This document shows, in pieces, positions 1-9,351 of a stretch of 64,000 nucleotides of DNA; position 1 is the first letter of the stretch, and each line of letters starts with the position of its first letter. Where the stretch lies: NCBI GenBank assembly GCA_019637265.1, contig JAHBVY010000002.1:434001-498000 (forward strand), given 5' to 3'. The notes beneath the pieces are model-generated. The model had not been told where the DNA came from. It did no database searches and saw nothing but the letters and a program-made list of their open reading frames with translations. A program made the position numbers and the translations under genes. Source of the stretch: Polyangiaceae bacterium. GTDB lineage: Bacteria > Myxococcota_A > Polyangia > Polyangiales > Polyangiaceae.

Positions 1-1991
1 CCGGCGACAACCCGCGGCTCCCGCGCCCGGAGGGCTCCCTCGTCCCGCTGATCGCTGGCTCGGTGCACTACTTCCGCATGGCCCCCGAGACCTGGGCGCC
101 GGCGCTCCAGGCCATCCGCACCCTCGGCTGCCACTTGGTGGATGTCTACATCCCGTGGAGCGTCCACGAGCTGCGCCGCGGTCAGCTCGACTTCGGCCGC
201 GTGGATCCGCGGCTCGACTTGGCGCGCTTCCTGCGCCTGGCCGAGGAGATCGGGCTCTTTGCCATCGCGCGCCCGGGGCCGCACATCAACGCCGAGCTCA
301 CCTACTTCGGGATACCCAAGCGAGTCATCTGGGACACTGACTGTCAGGCGCGCTCACCCTCTGGGGAGCCCGTGGCGCTGCCGATGCTGCCGCTCAGCTT
401 CCCGGTGCCGAGCTACGCCAGCCAGGCGTTCCGCGAGGAGGCGCGCGAGTGGCTGCGCGCGGTGACACCCGAGCTGAGCCCGCTGTGCTGGCCGAGCGGC
501 CCGGTGGTGATGGTCCAGGTGGACAACGAGGCCTCGTTCTACTTCCGCGACGGCGTCTATGATCAGGACTACCACCCGGACGCCGTCGCCGCATACCGCG
601 AGCACCTGCGGCGCGAGTATGGCAGCGACGAAGCGCTCAGGCGCGCGCACCTTGACGAGGCGCTCAGCCTGAGCACCCTCACGCCGCCCACCGCCCTCAC
701 CGCGGAGCACTGTGACGAGCTCACGCCCCACGTCGACTGGGCGCGGTTTCAAGAGGAGCTGCTCGGGAGCGCCGTCGGCGGCTTCGCGGCGCTGCTACGG
801 GAAGCGGGCCTCCCTGGGGTGCCGCTCTCGCACAACCTCCCGCCGGCGGATCTGGCGACGCCGCTCGACCCCGCGCGGCTGCTCCAAGAGATCGACTTGG
901 TGGGCGCGGATTACTACCACCACGCCACCCCCGAGCAGCTGCGCGCCATCGCCTACCGCACCAGCGCCTTGGCGGCGCTGACGGATGAACGTCAGCTTCC
1001 CTGCTTTGCAGCGGAGCTGGGCGTCGGCTTCCCGCCATTCGCGCCGCCGCTCCGTCCTCGAGACAACGCCTTCGCAGCGCTCAGCGCGCTCGCGTACGGG
1101 CTGCGGGCGTTCAACCTCTACATGGCCGTGGATCGCGATCGCTGGATCGGCGCGCTCTTCACTCAGGAGGGCGACCCACGGCCCGAGGCCAGCTTCTGGC
1201 GGCGCCTGATCGACGCGCTCTCGCGGCTCCGCTTCAGGGAGCTCGAGCGCCGCGTGGAGGTGAGCATCGTGGTGCCGCGGAGCTTCCGTCGCCTGGCGCG
1301 GGTGCTGCACGCCTTCGGGCCCGTCAGTCAGACGCTGCTTCAGCTCACGGGGCGCGGGATCGACCAGGCGGTGTTGGAAGGTGGGGTGGACCGCGCGGGC
1401 AGCTCCATCGTCGCCGCCAGTGAGCTCATCGACCAGCTGTGGGACGCGCTGGAGGCGCGCGGGGTGGCGACGGAGCTCATCAGCGACGAGCAGCTCGACC
1501 GCGCGCTCGAGCGTTCCCGCTGGGTGGTGGTGGTGTGCTCGGGCGCGCTGGAGCCCGCGCTCGCCGAGCGCGCTCGCGCAGCGTACGCGAGCGGCAAGGC
1601 CGTGAGCGTGGGGCCCTTCCTCCCGACGCGCGACGAGCGCATGCGCGGCGCGGCGCACCCCATCCCGAGCGGTGGGGTGGTGCCGTGGCAGCTCTCGAGC
1701 GCTCGCGTGGCGGAGCAGGTCACCGAGCTCACAGAGGCGCTGAGTCTGACGCGAGCGCCCATCGACGCGCCGCTGCGCCTCACGCTGCACAGCGACCAGG
1801 CGGGCGTGCCGCGAGTCGCTTTCGTCATCAATCCGTCGCACGAAGCGGCGCGCGGGGTGCTCCGGCCAGGCTCCGCGGTGGCGGCGAAAGACGCGCTGGA
1901 TGGCGCGCCCATCGAGGTGAGCTCCGGGGAGATCGCGCTCACGGTGCCCGCTTCTAGCGTACGCGTAGTGGAGCTTCTGCACGAAGCGTAG
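1..1991 (+). CDS. Glycoside hydrolase family 35 beta-galactosidase, 5' end outside window
   Basis: The frame is open from base 3, and the GSVHYFR motif characteristic of the GH35 N-terminus is read through upstream of the GTG at 63, so the true start lies left of the window. GH35 enzymes release terminal beta-galactose from glycans with retention. The acid/base Glu is in VQVDNE (codon 528-530) and the likely nucleophile is the Glu of FAAELGVG (codon 1014-1016). The TIM barrel runs to about base 1200. After it comes an alpha/beta segment with hydrophobic strands such as SRWVVVVC, then a beta-rich tail ending in a TAG at 1989. No signal peptide can be judged because the start is missing. A YciO-type gene follows 15 bases later. 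The family call is firm; the substrate is inferred. Confidence 0.87.
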   Translation, partial: GDNPRLPRPEGSLVPLIAGSVHYFRMAPETWAPALQAIRTLGCHLVDVYIPWSVHELRRGQLDFGRVDPRLDLARFLRLAEEIGLFAIARPGPHINAELTYFGIPKRVIWDTDCQARSPSGEPVALPMLPLSFPVPSYASQAFREEAREWLRAVTPELSPLCWPSGPVVMVQVDNEASFYFRDGVYDQDYHPDAVAAYREHLRREYGSDEALRRAHLDEALSLSTLTPPTALTAEHCDELTPHVDWARFQEELLGSAVGGFAALLREAGLPGVPLSHNLPPADLATPLDPARLLQEIDLVGADYYHHATPEQLRAIAYRTSALAALTDERQLPCFAAELGVGFPPFAPPLRPRDNAFAALSALAYGLRAFNLYMAVDRDRWIGALFTQEGDPRPEASFWRRLIDALSRLRFRELERRVEVSIVVPRSFRRLARVLHAFGPVSQTLLQLTGRGIDQAVLEGGVDRAGSSIVAASELIDQLWDALEARGVATELISDEQLDRALERSRWVVVVCSGALEPALAERARAAYASGKAVSVGPFLPTRDERMRGAAHPIPSGGVVPWQLSSARVAEQVTELTEALSLTRAPIDAPLRLTLHSDQAGVPRVAFVINPSHEAARGVLRPGSAVAAKDALDGAPIEVSSGEIALTVPASSVRVVELLHEA

Positions 1992-2006
1992 TAAAGCGCC
2001 GCCCCC

Positions 2007-2612
2007 ATGTTGCTCGAGATCAACCCAACCCACCCCGAGCCCCGGAAGATCCGCCGCGCGGTGGACACCTTGGAGGCCGGCGGCATCATCGGCTACCCGA
2101 CGGACACCGTGTATGGCCTCGGCTGCGATCTCTTCAACAAGAAGGCGATCGATCGCCTGCACCAAGCCAAGGCCATGCCCAAGGACAAGCGGCTCGCCTT
2201 CGTCTGCCCCGATCTGAGCGAGGCGGCGAAATACGTCGTGATGGATGACTACGCCTACCGCATCCTGAAGAAGTACCTGCCAGGGCCCTACTGCTTCATC
2301 TTGGAGGCCACGCGCGAGGTCCCGAAGATAGTCCAGACCAACCGCAAGACGGTCGGCGTGCGCATCCCGGACAACGCCATCGCGCAGGCGCTGACGCGCG
2401 AATTGGGGCGCCCCATCATCTCCACCACCGCCGCGCGTGAGGGTGAAGATCCTTCCCCCGATCCGCACGAGGTGGCGCTGGCCTTCCCTCAAGCGGAGCT
2501 GGTGCTCGACGGTGGCCCCGGCGGCCTCGACCCCACGTCGGTCATCGACCTGACCGGCAGTGAGCCCGTGGTGATCCGCGAAGGCGCGGGGGACGTCAGC
2601 CCGTTCACTTGA
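2007..2612 (+). CDS. yciO: YciO/Sua5/YrdC family protein (threonylcarbamoyl-AMP synthase-like)
   Basis: This 201-residue single-domain protein has the YrdC fold. The N-terminal GGIIGYPTDTVYGLGCD loop, the KR and SxxA-type ATP/threonine-binding region (DKRLAFVC) and the C-terminal PTSVIDLTG...VIREGAGD are all present. Overall layout and length match the YciO subfamily (about 206 residues, starting with PxNPxPRxI) better than TsaC or Sua5. TsaC/Sua5 make L-threonylcarbamoyl-AMP for the t6A modification of tRNA; activity of YciO members is less certain. It lies 15 bases after the galactosidase gene and may be cotranscribed. It is probably cytosolic. Confidence 0.85.
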   Translation: MLLEINPTHPEPRKIRRAVDTLEAGGIIGYPTDTVYGLGCDLFNKKAIDRLHQAKAMPKDKRLAFVCPDLSEAAKYVVMDDYAYRILKKYLPGPYCFILEATREVPKIVQTNRKTVGVRIPDNAIAQALTRELGRPIISTTAAREGEDPSPDPHEVALAFPQAELVLDGGPGGLDPTSVIDLTGSEPVVIREGAGDVSPFT

Positions 2613-2781
2613 GGCGCGATGAGTCAGCTACGCTGATCTACTCCTCGACACGGCGCGCGGCGGCGATCAGTCCGCCAAGCTGACTTCGCCACTCGCTCAG
2701 GGTTTTGGGGGTTTGGCAGTGAGCCTGTCCAGCGCGAGATCTGTAGCGAACCGCAGGGACAGCCTTCAGGCTCCCTGAGGC
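2613..2781. other. Intergenic region between convergent genes
   Basis: This gap separates the YciO-type gene (plus) from the lipoprotein gene (minus). It holds one G-rich dispersed repeat at 2701-2717. An imperfect inverted repeat of CCTTCAGG and CCTGAGG lies near 2763-2780, beside the stop of the minus-strand gene, and could act as a terminator. No gene is visible. Confidence 0.5.
2701..2717 (+). repeat. G-rich dispersed repeat, copy A
   Basis: Sequence GGTTTTGGGGGTTTGGC. It is almost identical to the copy at 38279-38296 and shares the TTGGGGGTTTGG core with copies at 25881 and 62831 (opposite strand). It lies between convergent genes. Confidence 0.7.
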
Positions 2782-3912
2782 TCAGGGGATGTCCACGTCG
2801 AGGTCGCTCGGGAGCCCTTGCTGCGCCTCCGCTGCGGCGGCGGCCTCCAGGAGCTGCTTACCGCGATCACCCAGCACCACTTGAGCGCCGCCCTGCATGC
2901 TCATCTGCTTGCTGGTGTCGGCGCTGTCGTGCATCACCACGGCGGTGGAGAGGTTGCTGATCCCCTCCGGGGCGGGCTTGCCCGCCTCGAGCAGGATCAT
3001 CCCCTGCCCCTCGGAGCGGAACTGCACCATCACGGGGTTGAGGCCCGGCGGGATCCCTGGGCGACGGATGGAGCTGTCCGCCGCGTAGTACTTGGACTTC
3101 ACCTCGAGCTCCACCACGGTGCTCGGGCCGCCGTCACCGGTGATCTTCTTCACCGTGACCATGCGGTAAGCCAGCGCGTCCGTCCCCTGGTGCGGGCCGC
3201 GACTCGAGGACATCCACACCGCGCCCTCCCCCACCGGCTTGTCAGGGAAGCTCACCTGACTGGCGACGACGTTCTCCGCGACGCTGCGCAGCAGATCCTC
3301 CAGATCGGCCGGCGCGCCCTTGGCGAGCTCCACCTCGAGCCCCAAAGCGCCGCCGCCCTCCGCGAGTAGATAGCGGATCTTACTGTTCTTCAGCTGGGCT
3401 AGCTGCTTCGGGAGATCTCCCCCAACCCCCGGCCCTGGCTGCACGTCAGTCGTCTGAATCAAAACCGGGAGCTCCGCCTTCCCCTCGGCGGGCTTCTGCA
3501 CCTCGAACGACAGCTCGAACCTCACCTCGACCGGCGGCACCCGCGGGCCCGGTTGGAACGCGAGCACCACCGGCACCCGCTGCTTGGTGCCGGGCTTGGG
3601 CAGCAGGCTGCGCAAGGCGATCTTGGCGCCGCTCCCCTCACCCCCGAGCTCCACCTGAGGCATCGTGCCCTTCGCGATGCGGCCATCCGCGGCGCCCGGC
3701 GTGAACACCCCAGAGGCAGGCGGGCCATCCTGAGCGGCGGTCGGCGCGGCCGAGGCGACCGCCATCGCGCGCGCGACGTTCGGATCCACCGCGGGCTTCA
3801 CCGGGCCCGCGTCCACCTCGGACGCAGGCACCGTCTTCGTCTGATCCTCCTCACACCCGAGGGTGGGACCGAGGAGCAACAGGGCCAGGATCGAGGTCTG
3901 TAGGCGCGTCAT
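2782..3912 (-). CDS. Predicted lipoprotein of unknown function
   Basis: The 376-residue product starts with a lipoprotein signal peptide: a basic MTR, a hydrophobic stretch and a cysteine at about residue 20 in GPTLGCEED. A Pro/Ala/Asp-rich linker (about 21-100) follows, typical of surface lipoproteins in this genome. The rest (about 100-350) is predicted beta-rich, with repeated short strands such as RVPVVLAFQPG and STVVELEVKSKYY. I recognise no catalytic motif. The layout faintly recalls DUF6263-type secreted proteins, but I cannot confirm that. It lies just downstream of the penicillin-binding protein gene on the same strand, 68 bases away, so an envelope role is plausible. Confidence 0.7.
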   Translation of the reverse strand: MTRLQTSILALLLLGPTLGCEEDQTKTVPASEVDAGPVKPAVDPNVARAMAVASAAPTAAQDGPPASGVFTPGAADGRIAKGTMPQVELGGEGSGAKIALRSLLPKPGTKQRVPVVLAFQPGPRVPPVEVRFELSFEVQKPAEGKAELPVLIQTTDVQPGPGVGGDLPKQLAQLKNSKIRYLLAEGGGALGLEVELAKGAPADLEDLLRSVAENVVASQVSFPDKPVGEGAVWMSSSRGPHQGTDALAYRMVTVKKITGDGGPSTVVELEVKSKYYAADSSIRRPGIPPGLNPVMVQFRSEGQGMILLEAGKPAPEGISNLSTAVVMHDSADTSKQMSMQGGAQVVLGDRGKQLLEAAAAAEAQQGLPSDLDVDIP

Positions 3913-3980
3913 GAGCGGCTTTTCTACCCGCTCGCTCGGGGCTGTCCAGCGCTATGGACCGCGCGGCACGCAGCACCGCT

Positions 3981-6900
3981 CTAGAACTCGGGCAACGGTG
4001 GCAGCAAGAGGGCGGCGTCCGGCTCGGGCAGCACCCCCGCGTCGCGACCACTCGGAGGCGTCGACTCGACGCTCTCGCTGGCTTCGACCGGATCGGGCCG
4101 CTCCGCGAGCACCGGCGCGCCCGCGTCCTCTTCCGAGGGCTCGGCGCCCGCGTCCTCGGGCGCGCCCGCGTCGAGCTCCGCGGTCTCCGTCGGGATCGTG
4201 CCCTCCAAGAACTCCTCCTCGAAGGCGTCCGTTTGCCCCACGTAGGCGAGCTTGCCGGTGGCTGGGTCGATGTTGACCAGCGTGATCCCCGAAGGCCGCG
4301 CGAAGCCCGTCTTCGGGCGCCCCTCGTGCGCCGCCTTCATGAAGCTCACCCACGCGGGTAGTGAGCTCACCGCCCCTTGCTCGCCCCACCCGAGCGGCGC
4401 GTTGTCGTCGTACCCGGTCCACACCGCGGCCACCAGCTCCGTGGAGTAGCCGGCGAACCACGCGTCGCGCGCCTGGTTCGAGGTGCCCGTCTTCCCCGCC
4501 ACCGAGCGCCCGAGCGCGAGCGCGCGGCGCCCCGTGCCCTCCTTCACCACGCTCGTCATCAGGCTGGTGATCAGGTAGGCCTCCGCCGGGTCCATCACGC
4601 GCCGCTTCGGTGGCGCAGGCGGCAGCGGCAGCTTGTTTCCGCTCGGATCCACGATCTCCGTCACCACGCTCCACGGCGCGAGCTCACCGCCGCTCGCAAA
4701 GGTCGCGTAGGCGTTGCAGAGCTCCACCGGCGTCACCTCGTAGGCGCCGAGCGCCGCCGACAAATCCGGCTTCACCTCCGACTGAATCCCCACCGCCTTC
4801 GCCCACTCCACCACGTTCACCGGGCCCACTTGGCGGAACACCTGGTGCGCGGCGTCGTTGTCGCTCTGCGCCAGCGCGGCGCGGAGCAAAATACTGCGCC
4901 CCTCGGGGTGCGCCTTGCTCGCCGGGAAGGTCAGCTGAGTTGCCGGTGTCATCCGCCGCGAGTGCAGCGCGTAGCTGTACACGAAGGGCTTGAACGCCGA
5001 GGCTGGCTGGCGCAGGGCGCGCGTCGCGCGATCCAAGCCGCCGAGCACCGCCTCATAACCACCCACCAGCGCCACCACCTGACGCGACTTCGGGTCAATC
5101 GCCACCAACGCCGACTGCGGGCCCAGCTCGAGCCGTAAGGCGGCTTTACCACCTGCCTCTGGCTCGGCGACGAGCCGCACCCGGAGCAGCGCGCCCACCT
5201 GCGTGAAGCCGCTCGGCGGCAGGCGCTGATGATTGAAGCGCTGCTCGCGATCCAGCTGGACCTCACCGAGCACGTCGCCTACCTGCACCTCCACCGTGCG
5301 CGCGGCGTCGTTCACCTTCTTCACCACGCCGGTGTAAATCCGGTTCGGCTTGGGCTCGCCTTGGAACGGCTCGCCCCACAGCCGCCGCTTGTTCAAGGTG
5401 TAGGGCGGCGCGAGCTTCTGACGCTTCATGTACGCGTCCAGGCTCTCGCGCACCGCCTGCCTCGCCGCGAGCTGGAGCTTGGGGTCGATGCTGGTCTTCA
5501 CGGTGTAGCCGCCGCGGCGCGCCCGCGCGCCCGCCACCTGCGAGAGCACCTGCGTCACCTGCGCCACCACCTCGGGCGCGAGCTCACTGTCGGCGTCCGC
5601 GCTCGAGGCGATGTGGAGCGGCGCCTTCAGCGCGTCGTCGTGCAAGTCTTGAGTGATGAAGCGCTTGGCCAGCATCTGCCCCAGCACGTAGCGGCGCCGG
5701 TCGGCGTTCTTCTCGGGGCCGCGGCGCGGTGAGTAGCGCTCCGGGGAGGCGACGAGGCCCGCCAGCGCCACGGCCTCCGTCAGGTTCAGCTCCTGAGTCG
5801 GCTTGCCGAAGTAAAAGCGCGCCGCCTCCTCCACGCCGTAGCGGCCGTGCCCCAGGTAGATGTGGTTCAGGTACAGCGAGAAGATCTCGTCCTTGGAGAG
5901 GTGCTGCTCCAGGCGCCGCGCGAGGATCGTCTCGCGCATCTTGCGCTCGTAGGACCGAGTGGAGTCGAGCAGCAGGTTCTTGATCACCTGCTGGGTGATG
6001 GTGCTGCCGCCTTGCACCGTCTTCCCGGCGCGTAGGTTCGCCGCCAGGGCGCGCAGCATCCCCAGGTAGTTCAGCCCCTCGTGCTCGTAGAAATGCGCGT
6101 CCTCCGCCGCCAAGAACGCGAGCTTCACGTGATCGGGCACGCGAGTGAGCGGGATCACGGTGCGCCGCTCGGTGAACAAGCTCGCCAGCTCGGTGCCGTC
6201 CTTCGCGAGGATCTTGGTGACCTGCGGCGGATCGTAGCCCTTCCGAAGGTCAGCCACGCTGGGCAAATCACGGGAGTAATACTCCACCGAGCCTATCACC
6301 CCCAGCACTCCCAGCGCGGCGCACAGGATCCCGAACACCACCGCGCGCTTGAACCAGCGTAGCACCCTACCCTCACCCTTCTTATCGTTCGGTGGCCTGC
6401 CCGCAGGCGGCGCGCCGCCGCGAGCGCGGAGCAGCTGACTCGCCAAGATGGGCGCCGCGTGCTCCGCGCGCGCCGGCCGCACCGCAGGCGGCGCCTCACG
6501 CACCGCAGGCCGCGATGACGTCTCCTCCGCGTGAACCGGCCGCGCCTCACGCACCGCAGGCCGCGATGACGCCCGAGGTGCTGCGGCGTCAGGCGGCGGC
6601 GCCTGCGACGCAGGTCGCGGAAACATTTCCACGCGGATAGTATCGTGACTCGGCGCCAGCTCACTCCGCACCGTGTCCCGCGGCACACTTCCGCTCGGCG
6701 CCAGCTCACTGCGCACGGTATCGCGGGGCGCGCTCGGCGCCAGCTCACTCTGCACCGTGTCCCGCGGCACACCTCCGCTCGGCGCCAGCTCGCTGCGCAC
6801 GGTATCGCGGGGCGCGCTCGGCGCCAGCTCACTCTGCACCGTGTCCCGCGGCACACCCGCGCTCGGCTCGTCCGCCCAGGGGAGCCGTTGATCGAGCTGT

Positions 6901-7040
6901 GTCAAGAGCGCGTCTTGCTCAGTCGCGCCTCGCTCGGCGGCGCCGCCCGGCTCGGCGCTCGAGCCCCGCTCAGTCGCTGCGGCGGGCAGCTCAGGATCCG
7001 AAGGGGTGCGGCTCACGCGGGGTGTCCTAGCACGACCCAC
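3981..7040 (-). CDS. mrcA: Class A penicillin-binding protein (PBP1A-type transglycosylase/transpeptidase)
   Basis: This bifunctional peptidoglycan synthase polymerises glycan strands and cross-links stem peptides in the periplasm. Order of parts in 1019 residues: a cytoplasmic N-terminus with a tandem PRDTVxSELAPS repeat (about 64-132), a Pro/Ala/Arg-rich linker, one membrane helix (about 230-252), the GT51 domain with catalytic Glu in LAAEDAHFYEHEG and the GGSTITQQ motif (about 305-480), an OB-like insert, and the transpeptidase domain. The latter has SAFK (near 680), SDN (near 727) and KTGT (near 847). A Glu/Asp/Pro-rich tail follows. The N-terminal repeat is unusual for the family, which normally starts shortly before the membrane helix. 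The symbol reflects family membership, not proven orthology. Confidence 0.93.
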   Translation of the reverse strand: MGRARTPRVSRTPSDPELPAAATERGSSAEPGGAAERGATEQDALLTQLDQRLPWADEPSAGVPRDTVQSELAPSAPRDTVRSELAPSGGVPRDTVQSELAPSAPRDTVRSELAPSGSVPRDTVRSELAPSHDTIRVEMFPRPASQAPPPDAAAPRASSRPAVREARPVHAEETSSRPAVREAPPAVRPARAEHAAPILASQLLRARGGAPPAGRPPNDKKGEGRVLRWFKRAVVFGILCAALGVLGVIGSVEYYSRDLPSVADLRKGYDPPQVTKILAKDGTELASLFTERRTVIPLTRVPDHVKLAFLAAEDAHFYEHEGLNYLGMLRALAANLRAGKTVQGGSTITQQVIKNLLLDSTRSYERKMRETILARRLEQHLSKDEIFSLYLNHIYLGHGRYGVEEAARFYFGKPTQELNLTEAVALAGLVASPERYSPRRGPEKNADRRRYVLGQMLAKRFITQDLHDDALKAPLHIASSADADSELAPEVVAQVTQVLSQVAGARARRGGYTVKTSIDPKLQLAARQAVRESLDAYMKRQKLAPPYTLNKRRLWGEPFQGEPKPNRIYTGVVKKVNDAARTVEVQVGDVLGEVQLDREQRFNHQRLPPSGFTQVGALLRVRLVAEPEAGGKAALRLELGPQSALVAIDPKSRQVVALVGGYEAVLGGLDRATRALRQPASAFKPFVYSYALHSRRMTPATQLTFPASKAHPEGRSILLRAALAQSDNDAAHQVFRQVGPVNVVEWAKAVGIQSEVKPDLSAALGAYEVTPVELCNAYATFASGGELAPWSVVTEIVDPSGNKLPLPPAPPKRRVMDPAEAYLITSLMTSVVKEGTGRRALALGRSVAGKTGTSNQARDAWFAGYSTELVAAVWTGYDDNAPLGWGEQGAVSSLPAWVSFMKAAHEGRPKTGFARPSGITLVNIDPATGKLAYVGQTDAFEEEFLEGTIPTETAELDAGAPEDAGAEPSEEDAGAPVLAERPDPVEASESVESTPPSGRDAGVLPEPDAALLLPPLPEF
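6646..6862 (-). repeat. 84-bp tandem repeat in the PBP N-terminal coding region
   Basis: The block contains units of 84 bp (28 codons), each made of two similar half-units encoding PRDTVQSELAPS and PRDTVRSELAPS. For example, the segment starting CAGCTCACTCTGCACC occurs at 6741 and again at 6825. The copies are nearly identical at DNA level, which points to recent expansion and a likely length polymorphism in the cytoplasmic tail. Confidence 0.8.
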
Positions 7041-7071
7041 GGATGGGCGTTCACCGCGCTCGAACCGACAA

Positions 7072-8199
7072 CTAGCTCGCGAGCAGCGCCATGGCCACCA
7101 CCGCGATCACCACGCCGACCGCCACGCAGCCGACCGCCACGGCGATCAACAAACCCCGGCTGACGCCCCCCTTCACCAGCGCCGGCGCTTGCTGCGCCGC
7201 GCCGAGCGGCTGCGGCGACGCCATGGGCTGTGACCCCAGGGGCACGCCTCCGGGGACCGAGTGCGGCGCCATGGACTGCGCACCTGACGATGCCAGCGGC
7301 GGCACGCTGCCAGAAGGGACACCCTGCCCAAACGCCGCCAAGGCCTCGGCGAATTCCTGCGCCGTCTGGAAGCGATCCGCCGGCTTCTTCGCGAGCGCCT
7401 TCTCCAGCGCGGCCCCGAGCCCGGGAGCGAACGTCAGCCCCGGGACGCGATCACTCAGGGGGATGGGCGGCGTGGTCACGTGCTTCTGGATGTACTCCAT
7501 CGGCGTCTTCGCGGAGAACGGCAGCTTACCCGTCAGGGCTTCGTACAAAATCACCGCGAGCGAGTAGATGTCGCTGCGCGCGTCCAGCGTCTGCCCCTGC
7601 GCCTGCTCCGGGCTCATGAACTCGGGCGTGCCGAACACCATGCCCTCCTGCGTCAAGATCAGCGAGCCGGGGCGCATCTGACGCTCGGTGACCTTGGCGA
7701 GGCCGAAGTCGAGCACCTTGGGGAACTCCTTCAGCCCCCCTTGATTGCAAATGAAGATGTTCTCCGGCTTGAGGTCGCGATGCACGATCCCCATGTCGTG
7801 CGCCTCTTGGAGCGCGCCGCACACCTGAATCAAAATCGGGATCGCGCGCTCCGCGCTCATGGGGCCGCCGCGCCGCACCGTCTGGTTCAGGTTCTTGCCC
7901 TCGAGGTACTCCATCACGATGTAGAGGGAGCCGTCGTCCTCCAGCTCACCGTACATGAACACCTTCACGGTGTTCGGGTGGGTCAGCTGGCTCATGGCGC
8001 GCGCTTCCCTGCGGAAACGCGAGGTCAAGTCCTTCCTGCCCGCGAGCTTCGGGTGGAGGATCTTGATCGCCACCATCCGGTTCATTTCGGGCTGCGAGGC
8101 CTTGTAGACGGACCCCATCCCCCCGGTCCCAATCCGCTGCAGGACCTTGAACTGACCGCCGAGGATCTCCCGGCCAATGAACGGATCGGTGTCCGACAT
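7072..8199 (-). CDS. Membrane-anchored Ser/Thr protein kinase
   Basis: The 375-residue protein starts at the ATG at 8199 (MSDTDPFIG). The frame stays open further upstream, but that extension is low-complexity and spans a dispersed repeat. The Hanks-type kinase domain occupies about 17-285: the glycine loop GTGGMGSVYK, VAIK with Lys46, HRDLKPEN with Asp142, and DFG with Asp164. An SPEQ motif typical of the bacterial activation segment is present. A Pro/Ser/Ala-rich linker (about 290-345) leads to one C-terminal membrane helix, with almost nothing outside. Such kinases are abundant in myxobacteria and usually autophosphorylate; the substrate is unknown. It follows divergently from the PgeF-type gene at 8463. 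Confidence 0.9.
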   Translation of the reverse strand: MSDTDPFIGREILGGQFKVLQRIGTGGMGSVYKASQPEMNRMVAIKILHPKLAGRKDLTSRFRREARAMSQLTHPNTVKVFMYGELEDDGSLYIVMEYLEGKNLNQTVRRGGPMSAERAIPILIQVCGALQEAHDMGIVHRDLKPENIFICNQGGLKEFPKVLDFGLAKVTERQMRPGSLILTQEGMVFGTPEFMSPEQAQGQTLDARSDIYSLAVILYEALTGKLPFSAKTPMEYIQKHVTTPPIPLSDRVPGLTFAPGLGAALEKALAKKPADRFQTAQEFAEALAAFGQGVPSGSVPPLASSGAQSMAPHSVPGGVPLGSQPMASPQPLGAAQQAPALVKGGVSRGLLIAVAVGCVAVGVVIAVVAMALLAS

Positions 8200-8462
8200 G
8201 CGACCGCCATCTCTACCAGTGTTTGCGCCTCGACACGAGCAAACACCACGGAGGATCGGGGTTTGGGGGTTCGGAAGCCCTGCGCGTCTCCGCGCCTGCC
8301 ACGTCGGCACCCAAGCCCGCCGCGAGGCTCGCCACCCCAAGGTGCCACCCGCGCAGCCGCGCCAGCACCGCAGCCCAGCACCGCAGCCCAGCACCACAGC
8401 GCCGAGCACCTCACGCCACGAGCCGCCTTCACGCCCGAGCCCTTCGAGGTTACGTCCGCCCG
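8200..8462. other. Divergent intergenic region, kinase and PgeF-type gene
   Basis: This region separates divergently transcribed genes and must hold both promoters. It includes a dispersed G-rich repeat (8257-8274) and, at 8350-8410, reiterated CAGCACCGCAGCCCAGCACC-like short repeats. No clear -10/-35 pair can be called by eye. Confidence 0.45.
8257..8274 (+). repeat. G-rich dispersed repeat, copy B
   Basis: Sequence CGGGGTTTGGGGGTTCGG, preceded by GGAT. The reverse strand of copy L (62831-62852) carries a closely similar GATCGGGGATTGGGGG segment. Confidence 0.65.
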
Positions 8463-9254
8463 ATGGATAGCGCCCTATCAACGGAGGGCCTGGGCAACCT
8501 AGCCCGTACGAGCCCGCTGCTCACCGCCGCTGGGTTCCGCCACGCCTTCTTCGCCCGCCGCGGCGGTGTATCCACGGGGAAATACGCTTCGCTCAACTTC
8601 TCGTCTGCGACGGGGGACAGTCAGGAGAACGTGCTCGAGAACCTGAGCCGCGCGGCGCGTGCCCTGGGGGTCGCGAGCGAGCGGGTGTATTTCCTCACCC
8701 AGGTCCACGGCGTCGAGGTCCACGAGGTCACCCGCGCGAGCGACCGCGAGCGCGTGCTGCATCGAGAGGGCGACGCGCTGGTGAGCCTGGACCCAGAGGT
8801 CGCCTGCGGCGTGCGCACCGCGGACTGCGTGCCGGTGCTGGTCGCCGATCGGGTGAGCGGCGGGGTCGCCGCGATCCACGCGGGGTGGCGCGGCGTGGCC
8901 GCGGGAGCCGTGGCGAGCGGCGTCGCGGCGCTCAGGCGCTTGGCAGGCGCCGAAGGGGAGCTGATCGCGGCCATCGGGCCCCACATCTCGGCGCGCGCGT
9001 TCGAGGTGTCGCCAGAGATCGCCGAGGAGCTGAGCCGCGCGGCGCCCGGTGTGGACGTGGTGACGCGCGCCGAGGCGCGGCCGCACGTGGACCTGCGGCG
9101 CATCGTGCGGCACCAGCTCCGCCAGCTCGGCCTCGCCGAGGGCGCGATCGACGACGTCCCCGGGTGCACCGTGCTGGAGCCGGGAGACTGGTTCAGCTTC
9201 CGCCGCGACGGCGCCGAGAGCGGCCGGCACCTGAGCGCCATCGTCGCGCGGTGA
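8463..9254 (+). CDS. pgeF: PgeF/YlmD (DUF152, laccase-domain) family protein
   Basis: The start chosen is ATG 8463 (MDSALSTEG), giving 263 residues, the usual length; the open frame upstream is low-complexity. Family signatures are present: a GVSTGKYASLNF segment, TQVHG, RTADCVPV with the metal-binding Cys, and IHAGWRG with the metal-binding His. These enzymes, formerly called polyphenol oxidases, include purine nucleoside phosphorylases and, for E. coli YfiH, a protein that keeps D-Ala and L-Ser misincorporation out of peptidoglycan. The nearby class A PBP makes a wall-related role thinkable, but this is inference. It is probably cytosolic. Confidence 0.88.
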   Translation: MDSALSTEGLGNLARTSPLLTAAGFRHAFFARRGGVSTGKYASLNFSSATGDSQENVLENLSRAARALGVASERVYFLTQVHGVEVHEVTRASDRERVLHREGDALVSLDPEVACGVRTADCVPVLVADRVSGGVAAIHAGWRGVAAGAVASGVAALRRLAGAEGELIAAIGPHISARAFEVSPEIAEELSRAAPGVDVVTRAEARPHVDLRRIVRHQLRQLGLAEGAIDDVPGCTVLEPGDWFSFRRDGAESGRHLSAIVAR

Positions 9255-9351
9255 CCCGCGCGGCGTATCTGCTCGCGCCAGCAAGACAGCGCACCTGACG
9301 CTGATCTCATCGGGCTCGCGGTAGGCGATAATCAAATTGACTGACGATTCC

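Noticed and set aside
795-2492. 565-codon minus-strand open frame across the galactosidase and YciO-type genes
   Set aside because: It is the His/Arg-rich mirror of well-supported plus-strand genes, as expected in GC-rich DNA.
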